Shown here: positions 7,505 through 15,286 of the stretch, piece by piece
Numbering within the stretch: position 1 is the first letter of the stretch
Layout of the letters: each line of letters starts with the position of its first letter
Source: Marmoricola sp.
Lineage (GTDB): Bacteria > Actinomycetota > Actinomycetes > Propionibacteriales > Nocardioidaceae
Assembly (NCBI RefSeq): GCF_025965215.1
Contig: NZ_JAOPXI010000035.1
Location: 1 to 37,802 of the forward strand
Direction of reading: 5' to 3'
DNA: 37,802 nt
Made by a program: the position numbers and the translations under genes
The notes under the pieces: generated by a model
The model's database searches: none
The model's input: only the letters and a program-made list of their open reading frames with translations
Told to the model about the DNA's origin: nothing

Positions 7505-7728
7505 CGGATGTGTCGTTCTTCCACGACCGGAGGCTCGTCGACGACGACGCTGCGGCGGTTGCGGTAACGGTCGGTCACTACCAGGGACAGCACGATCGCG
7601 AGGACGCCTGCAGCGATCAGAATCGCCCCGAGCGCGTGGGCGTTGACGTGCGGGATGTTGACCGTGATCACGTTGAGATCGAGGATCAGACCAGCAACCA
7701 ACAGCACGATTCCAAGACCTATGTACAT
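7501..7728 (-). CDS. DUF6458-like two-TM protein
   Basis: A 75-residue protein with a start typical of DUF6458 proteins (MYIGLGIVLLVAGLIL): a TM helix at 3-22, a short loop (NIPHVNAHALG), a second TM at about 33-52, then a basic and acidic tail (RYRNRR followed by VVVDEPPVVEE). The family is widespread in actinobacteria and has no known function. The ATG at 7728 has an AAGGGAAC ribosome-binding site. It is the first gene of the three-gene run and is coupled by a 4-nt overlap to the CxC gene. Confidence 0.75.
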   Translation of the reverse strand: MYIGLGIVLLVAGLILDLNVITVNIPHVNAHALGAILIAAGVLAIVLSLVVTDRYRNRRSVVVDEPPVVEERHIR

Positions 7729-8146
7729 GAGCGTTCCCTTCGTACGGCGGTGTCCGTCAGCCCGAGCTAGCGGCTTGGTCGAACCTCCATTTGCCCGGTC
7801 GTCCTCGCCGCCAAACCTTCATTTTCTTGACCTGAGTCACATTGCCGCGGGCAGTGACAAATCCGCGTTCAAAAACGCTGCCCACATTCCGCCACACCGA
7901 GACCCGGGTGACAGTCAGCGACCACAACCGGACGGTTCTTCGGCCGCTCGTACCGCCAGCCGCCTCCCCCGGCACCACCTGTTCCCGCAGCTCCGCTGAG
8001 CCTGTCTCCACCGCCTCTGAACCCACAACGAACAGGTTGTTTCGTGCGCGCGGCCTCTGGGTAATCACGCCCTGCTACCCCTCCCTGGCATGCGATTGAA
8101 AGATCGCACGCCCTTGCCGAGCCCTTGCGCACCCCTGGAGATCGCC
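7729..8146. other. Divergent intergenic region
   Basis: About 420 bases without a convincing gene between divergent transcription units. It holds the leader of the exported protein at 8147 with a SigB/SigF-like promoter candidate at 8039-8064. Frames open on the minus strand here lack codon character and a ribosome-binding site. Confidence 0.45.
8039..8064 (+). promoter_or_regulatory. SigB/SigF-like promoter candidate
   Basis: GTTTC at 8039-8043, then GGGTAA at 8059-8064, with 16 bases between GTTT and GGGTAA. This is close to the GTTT-N-GGGTAT consensus known for actinobacterial stress sigma factors. It would give a leader of roughly 75 bases before the ATG at 8147. Confidence 0.5.
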
Positions 8147-9055
8147 ATGCCCGAACATTCACTGCAGCGTCGGATCCTTGCCGTCGCCTCCACCGTCGTC
8201 CTCATCTGCTGGGGGTCGACCGACCTCGCCTACGCCGGCAACCACCACCACAAGTCGCACGGCACCTCCCATGTCGCTCCCGGCCAGACCAGGCACGACA
8301 CCGGTCATACGCACGGACATGGAGGCGGCAACACGGGTGCTCGCGGCCGTGCCAACGCGCCAGGTCAGACCAAGGTTGACGTTGGTGTTGCTGCCGGGGC
8401 TGGTGATCCCCCGGGCAACAACGGCACCATCAAGATCACGCCGCTCGGCGAGCAGGACGGCACGCCGAACAACAACCCGCACGTGACCTGCGGCTTCCAG
8501 ATCGAGTGGTACGGGTTCGACCAGGGCAACTACTACTCGCAGGTCTCCTTCGCCATGCAGGCACCGACGAAGGACGCCACGATCACGCCGAACGGTCCGA
8601 CGTCCGTATTCATCGGCGGAGACCCCGCGAGCGGAGCCGGCACCGCGAGCGGTCTGGACGCCCGCGCGGACTACTACCCGAGCTTCACCGGCACGCCGCA
8701 CCCCAAGCAGGGCTTCCACGTCAAGGTGACCGTGGCTACTCCCTTCTCGCAGGGGAACGACACCAAGTCCAAGGTGTTCTGGGTGCAGCCGTGCACTGCA
8801 GGAACGCCGGGTACACCGACCGGCACGCCGACGGTGGCCCCGCCGAACGCCCAGCCGCCGACAGTCCACACGCACGGCACCTCCGTCAACGCGGTGAGCG
8901 CTCCCGCCGCCGGAATTCCCACGGTGGTGGAGGCAGGCCAGCGTGGTCCGTCGGTCCTCGACCGGGTCCGCTCGCCGCTGCCGCTGCTGATGACGGGCGG
9001 CCTGCTGGTCGCGTTGGCCCTGTGGTCTCGACGCCGTCACCATGCAGGCGACTGA
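8147..9055 (+). CDS. His-rich exported protein, candidate sortase substrate
   Basis: A 302-residue protein with an Arg-containing N-terminus, a hydrophobic core and an AYA cleavage site near residue 30. A His/Gly-rich stretch follows (about 33-65, beginning NHHHKSH). The central beta-rich domain (about 85-215) has two Cys (in VTCGF and VQPC) that may form a disulphide. A Pro/Thr linker leads to a C-terminal TM (LLMTGGLLVALALW) and a short basic tail. This is the layout of a sortase substrate, but no LPXTG is present; IPTVVEAG (257-264) is the likeliest sorting motif. I chose the ATG at 8147 (GGAG before it) over a start 19 codons earlier. It overlaps the sortase gene by 14 bases. Confidence 0.75.
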   Translation: MPEHSLQRRILAVASTVVLICWGSTDLAYAGNHHHKSHGTSHVAPGQTRHDTGHTHGHGGGNTGARGRANAPGQTKVDVGVAAGAGDPPGNNGTIKITPLGEQDGTPNNNPHVTCGFQIEWYGFDQGNYYSQVSFAMQAPTKDATITPNGPTSVFIGGDPASGAGTASGLDARADYYPSFTGTPHPKQGFHVKVTVATPFSQGNDTKSKVFWVQPCTAGTPGTPTGTPTVAPPNAQPPTVHTHGTSVNAVSAPAAGIPTVVEAGQRGPSVLDRVRSPLPLLMTGGLLVALALWSRRRHHAGD

Positions 9056-9677
9056 ATCGACCGAACGCCACCGGCGATCGTGGAGCCAGCTGGTGACGGC
9101 CGCCGTCGTGGTCGCGCTCGGTGTCAGCGCCTACTACCTGCAGATCCCCCATGTCGCGAGTGAGGCGGCGGCTTCGCCTTCGGTGGTACGCGTCACCGCC
9201 TCCGACCCCGTTCGCCAAGCCGTTCGCGCCGAGCCGGTGCCGGGGATGCCGCTCAGAGTGGTCATCCCCAGCTTGGGCGTGGACGCTGCCGTCGTACCGA
9301 TCAAGGCAGCGGGGCGGGTGCTCACCCCGCCCAGCGACCCGCGGAAGCTGGGCTGGTGGGCCGACGGCGCGCTCCCCGGGGCTCGTCACGGAAGCGCGCT
9401 GATCGCCGGTCACACGGTGCACACCGGCGGCGGCGCGTTCGACCACCTCGGGGACCTGGCACCCGGTGACCGGATCCGCGTCGGGGTGTCTCGTGGCTGG
9501 ATCGACTACGAGGTCGCGAGGGTCGAGGTCTACAGCAAGGGCATCACTGCTCGCCGCGCCCAGCAGCTCTTCAGCCAGAAGACCGCCGGGCGCCTCGTGC
9601 TGATCACCTGCGCCGACTGGGACGGCACGCAATACCTGAGTAACGCCGTGGTCACTGCTGTCCGAACGTCGCGATAA
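9042..9677 (+). CDS. Class F sortase
   Basis: A 211-residue protein with one N-terminal TM (about 16-33) as signal anchor and a sortase domain from about 70 to 206. The catalytic His is His124 in AGHTVHTGG and the nucleophile Cys190 in LVLITCADWDG. Class F sortases cleave cell-wall sorting signals of exported proteins and join them to surface amines. The usual catalytic Arg a few residues after the Cys is not apparent (sequence ADWDGTQYLSNAVV); the next Arg is Arg208. The start lies inside the His-rich gene, so it is translationally coupled to its probable substrate. Confident as to superfamily; the target motif is inferred. Confidence 0.88.
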   Translation: MQATESTERHRRSWSQLVTAAVVVALGVSAYYLQIPHVASEAAASPSVVRVTASDPVRQAVRAEPVPGMPLRVVIPSLGVDAAVVPIKAAGRVLTPPSDPRKLGWWADGALPGARHGSALIAGHTVHTGGGAFDHLGDLAPGDRIRVGVSRGWIDYEVARVEVYSKGITARRAQQLFSQKTAGRLVLITCADWDGTQYLSNAVVTAVRTSR

Positions 9678-9802
9678 CCTACGGGGCTCCGCTCACCCAA
9701 ATCCTGCGGCACGTGTGCTGGAGCCGATGCGCGGGTAGTGGCAAGTCATGGCGACGTCAAGAAGGCGCGTCGCACCGTGCACGATGCTCCCCGGAGAACC
9801 CG

Positions 9803-10015
9803 ATGACCCCTCACCACGTGACGACCGACAGGTCGTCCAGCCCGACGACTCGAGCCTCTGTCCCGCAGACGACCGAGAGCACAACGGCCGACCAAGCCGA
9901 TCGTCCGCGCCGACCCGCAGGCTTGCGCGCATCGCTCCCGCACCAGCCCAATCCGCACCGGCCCGTTCCACACCAGCCGACGCGTGAGATGCCGTCGGAC
10001 TACTACCTCGGGTGA
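9803..10015 (+). CDS. Small Thr/Pro/Arg-rich hypothetical protein
   Basis: A 70-residue, low-complexity protein rich in Thr, Ser, Pro and Arg, ending in SDYYLG. It has no TM or signal peptide and is probably disordered apart from the C-terminus. Support comes from a GGAG six bases before the ATG at 9803, consistently GC-rich third positions, and tight spacing (10 bases) to the DUF2188 gene downstream. Overlapping forward frames are less well supported. No family or function was recognised. Confidence 0.55.
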   Translation: MTPHHVTTDRSSSPTTRASVPQTTESTTADQADRPRRPAGLRASLPHQPNPHRPVPHQPTREMPSDYYLG

Positions 10016-10025
10016 AGCCGCGGAG

Positions 10026-10370
10026 ATGACAGTGGACAACAAGAACAGCGACGCGTCGTACGAAGCAGGTTCGCGCAGCGCTACAGATGCGCCAGTTCGG
10101 CCGCGCGCGATCCCGCAGCAGAGGTCGGCGCACCGACGGTCACAGGTACGGACGTTCTGGGACGGGTCCCGGTGGACCTATCGGGTCATGGGCGAGCCCG
10201 ACCTCGGTCACCGCTTCACGGATCCGGCGCAGGCCCTTGCCGGAGGCCGGTACCTGGCCCGGAGCATGAGGGCCGAACTCGTCGTCGAGAACGAGGATGG
10301 CTCGCTTCAGGAGCGGACGGACTACGGCGAGGAGTGCGGCTGCCACCCGCGCGGCCGAGCACGTGACTGA
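10026..10370 (+). CDS. DUF2188-like protein
   Basis: A 114-residue protein. Residues about 40-110 fit the DUF2188 pattern: an aromatic strand (FWDGSRWTYRV), a His/Ala-containing helix (DPAQALAGGRYLARSM), then ELVVENEDGSLQERTDYG, matching the 'ELVVH..DG.I.E...YG' type ending known for this domain. The basic N-terminus is probably disordered. The function of DUF2188 is not established. The start at ATG 10026 or GTG 10032 is open: GGAG directly abuts the ATG, giving better spacing to the GTG. The stop overlaps the GTG of the glucanotransferase gene by 8 bases. Confidence 0.7.
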   Translation: MTVDNKNSDASYEAGSRSATDAPVRPRAIPQQRSAHRRSQVRTFWDGSRWTYRVMGEPDLGHRFTDPAQALAGGRYLARSMRAELVVENEDGSLQERTDYGEECGCHPRGRARD

Positions 10371-12167
10371 TGACATCCAGCAGGTCTGGGTCGACGCCGA
10401 CGAGCACGAGCACCGCCTCTCGCCCGATACTCTCCAAGCACTGCGCGATGCCCTTGGCCACCCGCCGCCGCGAGCTGCGACGGCCTGTCCGGTCGTTGCG
10501 CGCCCCGGGGAAGACCTCGGGCTTGGTGAGGTCACCGTCGCGTGCGAGGACGGCACCGAACGTATCGTGCGCGGCGCGCTCCCTGCGGACTTCCCGCTCG
10601 GCTACCACCGTCTCCGGACAGCATCGGGCGCCGACCGGCGGCTGGTCGTCTCCCCGGGCAGGTGCCACGTTCCGGAGGAGCAGGGTTGGGGCTGGGCGGT
10701 CCAGCTGTACGCCGCCCGCTCCTCGGACAGCTGGGGTATCGGCGACCTGCGCGACCTCGGTCGGTTGCGGCGCTGGACCGAGGACGCCGGTGGCAGCTTT
10801 CTTTTGGTCAACCCACTGCACGCCGTCGCACCGGCCCTCCCCCAGGAGGCGAGCCCCTACCTGCCGACGACGCGGCGGTTCCTCAACCCCCTCTATCTCT
10901 GCGTCCCCGACGTACCGGGGCACCGAGCATCCGACGTACCACCGCAGATCCTGGAGGCGCTGCGCGCCACCGAGCTGATCGACCGCGACGCGATCGCGCG
11001 CGTGAAGCTCGCCGCTCTGCGCGCCGCCCACGCCCGGGGGGACCGTACCGCGGACTTCCAGAGCTGGCGCGACCAGCAGGACGACGACGTCGAGCAGTTC
11101 GCCACCTGGTGTGTGCTCGTCGAGCAGCACGGGCCCGACTGGCACCTCTGGCCCGAGGAACTCCGCGACCCCTCGACCCCGGCGGTGCTGTCGGTGGCCA
11201 CCGAGCAGGCCGACGAGGTGGCATTCCACGTCTGGACGCAGTGGCAGCTCCAGGAGCAGCTGCGCACAGCCACAAGCGGGTTCACCCTCATCCAGGACCT
11301 GCCCATCGGGGTCGAGGGCTCGGGTGCCGACGCGTGGGCATGGCAGAACCTGCTCGCCCGGGACGTGACCGTGGGCGCACCACCCGACAAGCTCAACACC
11401 CTCGGCCAGGACTGGGGATCACCGCCCTGGGTCCCCTGGCGGTTGAAGGAAGCCGAGTACGAGCCCTTCGTGCAGACGGTACGCCGCACCATAGCCAGCG
11501 CCGGCGGCCTACGGATCGACCACGTGATGGGGTTGTTCCGGCTGTGGTGGATTCCCGGCGACCTCGGGCCGCCCGGGGGTGGCTACGTGCGGTACCCGAG
11601 CAAGGACCTGCTCGACATCGTCGCGCTCGAGTCGCACCGGGCCGGTGCGGTCGTGGTCGGTGAGGACCTCGGCACGGTCGAGGACGGGGTCGGGGAGGCG
11701 CTGTCCGAGCGAGGCATCCTGACCTACAAGGTGCTCTGGTTCGAGGACGACGATCCCCAGACCTGGCCGGCGCACGCGATGGCCACGGTCACGACCCACG
11801 ACCTTCCCACGTGGCGGGTCTGTGGACAGGATCCGACGCCACCGAGCAGAGCGAGCTGTCCGGAATGAGCGCCGAGGACGTGCAGGGTGCCCGGGCCGAG
11901 CTGCTCGTCCGGCTGCGTCGCGACGACCTCGGTGCGGATGCCACGCCGGAGGATGCGGTGCTCGCGGCGTACCGACAGCTGTTTCGCTCCGGCTCGCGTC
12001 TCCTCTGCATGGCGCTCGAGGACGCGGTCTGTCAGGAGAGCCGGCCCAACGTGCCGGGCACCACCGCTGAACGCAACTGGTCCCTTCCACTCCCGGTCCT
12101 CCTCGACGACCTCGCGGACGACCCGAGGGTGATCCGTCTGCTCGCGCTGGCGCGGGGCGAGCCGTAA
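10363..12167 (+). pseudogene. malQ: 4-alpha-glucanotransferase, frameshifted
   Basis: MalQ (glycoside hydrolase family 77) transfers maltodextrin segments in glycogen/maltose metabolism. The reading frame from GTG 10363 shows the catalytic residues Asp386 (RIDHVMG), Glu434 (VVGEDLGT) and Asp480 (TTHDLPT). Just after THDLPT the frame leaves the family pattern and stops at 11868 (501 residues). The expected continuation (VAGLWTGSD, then helices to ALARGEP) is in another forward frame up to the TAA at 12167. Adding one G near 11811 joins them into about 601 residues. So either one base was lost in the genome or in the assembly. A truncated product would keep the catalytic residues but lose the C-terminal helices of the barrel. 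The start overlaps the DUF2188 stop. Confidence 0.88.
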
Positions 12168-12370
12168 CTGAGCCGAGGTGGCCGTGTGCCCGGCGAGCAA
12201 GTTCTCCAGCAGGGACAAACCAGGCCGCAGGGATCGGTGCCTCGTTCGTCGGCGCACGATGGGCCGTCGGGAACCCTCCAGTTGCCAATGCGGCCAGCTC
12301 AATGGACCGGTCTGAGCTTGTTGTCTGGCAACTTCTGGTGCGCGCGATTTCGGAGGTGCACACTGGGTGC

Positions 12371-12619
12371 ATGGCCGAAATCCACGCACTTCCCGCGAGT
12401 GGAGACGTGTTCGGCGACGCCCGGGATCAGGGTCGGGCGATGCGGCTCTCGTGGCATGGCGGCGGTCAACTGGCAGTGCTGTCCATCTGGCGTGCCGGCA
12501 CCTGCGTAGCCAGCTTCCAGCTCGCGCGCAATGATGTGCCCGGGTTCGTTGAGTCCCTCGTTCGCACGCTCTCCGACGAAGAGCCAGAGTGGACCACCCG
12601 CCCGAACCAAGCGTCCTGA
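12371..12619 (+). CDS. Small conserved-type hypothetical protein
   Basis: An 82-residue soluble protein with the pattern MAEIHALPASGDVFGDARDQGRA..., then alternating strands (LAVLSIWRAGTCVASFQL) and a C-terminal helix (DVPGFVESLVRTL). I recall short actinobacterial proteins of this type without known function; the strand-strand-helix layout suggests a compact alpha/beta fold. The frame is open upstream to 12302, but protein-like sequence begins only at ATG 12371. A GGAGG about 14 bases before it is rather distant. It is separated by about 200 bases, without other features, from the glucanotransferase gene. Confidence 0.65.
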   Translation: MAEIHALPASGDVFGDARDQGRAMRLSWHGGGQLAVLSIWRAGTCVASFQLARNDVPGFVESLVRTLSDEEPEWTTRPNQAS

Positions 12620-12676
12620 ACTGGCCAGCTCTGCGCAGACCGTGGCGTTGTACCTACGGCCACGGAGCGTCTAGGG

Positions 12677-12925
12677 CTAAGGCCTCTTCTGGCCGCTGGT
12701 GAGCCAGGCACCGCCGAGGGCTACCAGAGCCACAAGGACCGCTGCGATCCCGTGCTTGATGTGATGCTTCGTGTCGCCGGCCGCGTGGCCCGGGAAGAAC
12801 GAGGGCAGGTCCGCCGCCGACATGGTGAAGTACATGACCGCGACCACCGCAATGATGACCGCCACGACGACCAGGCTCACGGTCACCCACACAGGAGCAT
12901 TGCGCGTCGATCCTGCTTCGCTCAC
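12677..12925 (-). CDS. Small two-TM membrane protein
   Basis: An 82-residue protein with TM helices at about 12-33 and 58-76. The loop between them (TMSAADLPSFFPGH...TKHHIKHG) is rich in His, Lys and aromatic residues and lies on the outside if the N-terminus is inside. I recall similar short proteins in actinobacteria; the function is unknown. The GTG at 12925 is favoured because GAGGAG lies eight bases before it; the longer open frame reaching 13135 has no coding character. A 16-bp perfect palindrome lies about 60 bases upstream of the start. Confidence 0.72.
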   Translation of the reverse strand: MSEAGSTRNAPVWVTVSLVVVAVIIAVVAVMYFTMSAADLPSFFPGHAAGDTKHHIKHGIAAVLVALVALGGAWLTSGQKRP

Positions 12926-12986
12926 GAGCAACTCCTCGTCTAGAAACGTGCGGCAGCCGAGCATAACCGACACCCGAGGCAGTCCT

Positions 12987-13002
12987 GGTCGTCGCGACGA
13001 CC
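12987..13002. promoter_or_regulatory. 16-bp perfect palindrome, operator candidate
   Basis: GGTCGTCGCGACGACC reads the same on both strands. It lies 62-77 bases upstream of the GTG at 12925, a position suited to an operator for that gene. No known regulator box was recognised. Confidence 0.35.
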
Positions 13003-13230
13003 TCAAACGTCGCAAAGATACGCTCATCGGCTGATCCGATCGTTCAGAGCCGTCTTGTCGCGAGTGCCGACGATTTATCGGTCGAGTTGATCCTTGCGAC
13101 GAGCTAGCGTCCACGCGGTGAGCCGCCGCGACCATCTCTCGCCTTGGAGGACACGAACGGTCGCTGCGGATGTGGGGGCATGTGCCAACCTGTAGAAGAA
13201 GGCCGTCGCAAGAGGCACATGGAGGACGAC

Positions 13231-13371
13231 GTGACAGAAACGATGAACGCGGGCGCTGCTCGCCCTCGCATGACCACCTCTCGGGAACGCTTCCTCAGAA
13301 CCCTTGCGTGCGTGCCGATTGAACTGTCGGGAAGTGCCGTCCTGGTCCGAGACCTCGTGGGGCGGTTTTAG
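13231..13371 (+). CDS. Weak 46-codon frame
   Basis: A 46-residue frame from GTG 13231 with GGAGG five bases before it. The middle (SRERFLRTLACVPIE) vaguely recalls the N-terminus of uroporphyrinogen decarboxylase-type proteins, but nothing after it fits that family and the frame ends in VRDLVGRF. It could be a genuine small gene, a gene remnant, or chance. The same frame stays open upstream to a TTG at 13144. Confidence 0.25.
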   Translation: MTETMNAGAARPRMTTSRERFLRTLACVPIELSGSAVLVRDLVGRF

Positions 13372-13491
13372 TCCTGTGAACAGAGTCCGAGGGAACTGGG
13401 AGTACTCGATCTTCATGACCGTCATCGCACACCGATCAGGATCAGGTCAAGCGAGACGGACCAACTGCGCCGTCGATTCGGGCCCGGCACG

Positions 13492-13929
13492 ATGCTCTGG
13501 GCTCCCTCGCGCATGAAACTCCACCCGCCGCACCTCCCGCGCGTACCCAGGTGGATCACCTGGTTCGCCGTGTGCGTTGCCTTCGGGTTCCTCGGATGGG
13601 TCATCTACCTGTCCACCGGGATCACGTCGATCGTGACGACCCACCACTACGACGTCGCTTGGCTGGGGTTCGACGGACTTGAGTTGTCGATGGTGGCCGT
13701 CGCAGCCTTCGCTGCGTGGAAGCACCATCCGTCGACCACCATCTTCACCGGAATCTGTGCGGTCATGTTCGCCGTCGATGCGTGGTTCGACGTGTGGACC
13801 AGCCCACGCGGAGGCGTGTTGAGCGCAGCCGTTCTCGCGGTCTGTCTGGAGCTTCCCCTGGTCGCGATCTTTGCCGCCGCGACGATCCATGGAGAGCGAG
13901 CGAAGAACAAGGCGATGGTTGCGACGTAG
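13492..13929 (+). CDS. Four-TM membrane protein, hypothetical
   Basis: A 145-residue protein with four hydrophobic segments: about 20-40, 56-75, 83-98 and 107-127. Between them are HHYDVAWLGFDGLEL and DAWFDVWTS, stretches I recall from an uncharacterised actinobacterial four-helix membrane family. The start could be ATG 13492 or ATG 13513 (MKLHPPH); no ribosome-binding site decides between them. The C-terminus is short and basic (HGERAKNKA). No partner gene is evident and the function is unknown. Confidence 0.7.
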   Translation: MLWAPSRMKLHPPHLPRVPRWITWFAVCVAFGFLGWVIYLSTGITSIVTTHHYDVAWLGFDGLELSMVAVAAFAAWKHHPSTTIFTGICAVMFAVDAWFDVWTSPRGGVLSAAVLAVCLELPLVAIFAAATIHGERAKNKAMVAT

Positions 13930-14120
13930 GCAGCGGTGAGGCCACACACGGTCTGGCGACCGTGGCGATCTCAGTACGCGTCTGGAACTGATGTTGTGTC
14001 GGGCGAGACAGTCATGCGAAGCGACGGCTACGTGGACTACGTCTGCTTCGAGAAGGTCGGAGTGCAACCCCCCAATGAGGCGTGCGCGGCACCGGACTGA
14101 CCCACACAGCGTGGTCGGTG

Positions 14121-14445
14121 TCAGACGCGGATCTCGTGGATGGCCCTCACAGCCTCGACTGCGTGCTTGCCGCCATGGACGTCCAGCCCGAACCGCCACT
14201 CCCACGCCACGTCGTCCCAGCGTGCATTCATAGTCAGGGCATCAAGCCCTTCACGAAGGTCGCGCCAGACATCCGCGAGATCATCAGCGAGCGAACCCGT
14301 GGCAAGGTCCCTTGCGGCCAGGAGCCAGCCGCGCCGGAGGCTCGGCACACGCGGCCTCGATCGTGTCGCAATACGCCTGAGCCGCCACGACGAAAGCTGC
14401 GAACTCCGGTGGCTCAGGGCTGGAGCCGTCGCTGTCATCTGCCAT
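14121..14445 (-). pseudogene. DUF5063-like gene with one frameshift
   Basis: The C-terminal part (DDLADVWRDLREGLDAL, then DDVAWEWRFGLDVHGGKHAVEAVRAIH) matches the DUF5063 pattern as I know it. Its frame has no sensible N-terminus. The expected N-terminal helix (PEFAAFVVAAQAYCDTIEAA) begins at ATG 14445 in a different minus-strand frame. The two join if one base is removed near 14330, giving about 107 residues. The family is small and cytoplasmic with no known function. A real indel or an assembly error are both possible; no overlapping function is apparent. Confidence 0.6.
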
Positions 14446-14550
14446 GCGAGCATCATCGCGGGTTGTCGTACGAGCCGCCGTCGAACATCCAGCGGCAGGC
14501 ACCGTCAGATCGGCAGAAGTCGCCGATGACGGTCGGGCACAATCACCGGG

Positions 14551-15168
14551 ATGACTTCTGACAACCCGGCAGCATTGAGCGAGCACGACCCACAGTGGGC
14601 CCAGACTGCCGCTCAGTGCCTCCTGGACGTCTCTGTGGCCCTGATCGGTCTTCCAGGAGCAGCCTCCGCGCTCGTCGACCACATCGGATCCACCTCGGTC
14701 CCGGGGCTGGCCGCCAAGCCGATCCTCGATTTGCAGCTCCGGATCCTTCCCCTACCCAGCCATGCAAACCTGAACGCTCGGCTCTCACCGCTCGGGTACG
14801 AGCAAGCACTCGGCTCTCGGCCGGACTCGCCGGGCGTCCACCGTGACATCCCGTTCGGGGACGAGAGTGCGCTCACCGAGGTCTGGGAAAAGCGGCTCTA
14901 CGTCGCTCACAGCCCTTCGGTCATCCTCCACATCCGCCGCGCGGATTCACCCTGGGGCGCCTACACAATCTGGTTTCGCGACTGGCTCATCGCGCACCCT
15001 GAGGAGCGCCAGCGCTACGAGAACACCAAGCGCACGCTTTCATCGGACAACGCAGGCAAGACCGACTACGACGACTACACGCGGGCGAAGGGCCTGTACT
15101 TCCGGGAAGTCCGTCCCGCATTCTGCGCCTGGGCCGAGGGAGCATCGGCTACCGAAATCGGACAGTGA
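14551..15168 (+). CDS. GrpB family protein (UPF0157)
   Basis: A 205-residue cytoplasmic protein. Diagnostic stretches are DHIGSTSVPGLAAKPILDLQL (from His44 on, with the Gly-Ser of the nucleotidyltransferase-like fold and Asp60), a VHRDIPFG segment near residue 95, and the WGAYTIWFRDWLIAHPEERQRYENTKR helix about residues 132-160. GrpB/UPF0157 proteins belong to the nucleotidyltransferase superfamily; in some bacteria the domain is fused to dephospho-CoA kinase, but the substrate is unknown. Length is usual for a stand-alone member. The ATG at 14551 lies a short distance from the divergent DUF5063-like gene at 14445. Confidence 0.88.
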   Translation: MTSDNPAALSEHDPQWAQTAAQCLLDVSVALIGLPGAASALVDHIGSTSVPGLAAKPILDLQLRILPLPSHANLNARLSPLGYEQALGSRPDSPGVHRDIPFGDESALTEVWEKRLYVAHSPSVILHIRRADSPWGAYTIWFRDWLIAHPEERQRYENTKRTLSSDNAGKTDYDDYTRAKGLYFREVRPAFCAWAEGASATEIGQ

Positions 15169-15286
15169 TTGCCCGGATCTCCGGAACAAGGGCATCGCCG
15201 GCTACGTCGATTGGGTTTGACCAGCGCTGAGGAGGTCGATCCTGCGAGTAATGTCGTTGTCGGTCAACGGCGAAGGGATGGACGCC

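Larger units (their letters stand above)
12926..13491. other. Long stretch with little coding support
   Basis: About 565 bases holding the upstream region of the minus-strand gene at 12925, the palindrome at 12987-13002, and one weak short frame at 13231-13371. No other frame has both a ribosome-binding site and coding-type third positions. Confidence 0.4.

Noticed and set aside
13231-13371. Remnant of a uroporphyrinogen decarboxylase-type gene
   Set aside because: Only about 12 residues look similar and nothing downstream in any frame continues the family; kept only as a weak small frame.
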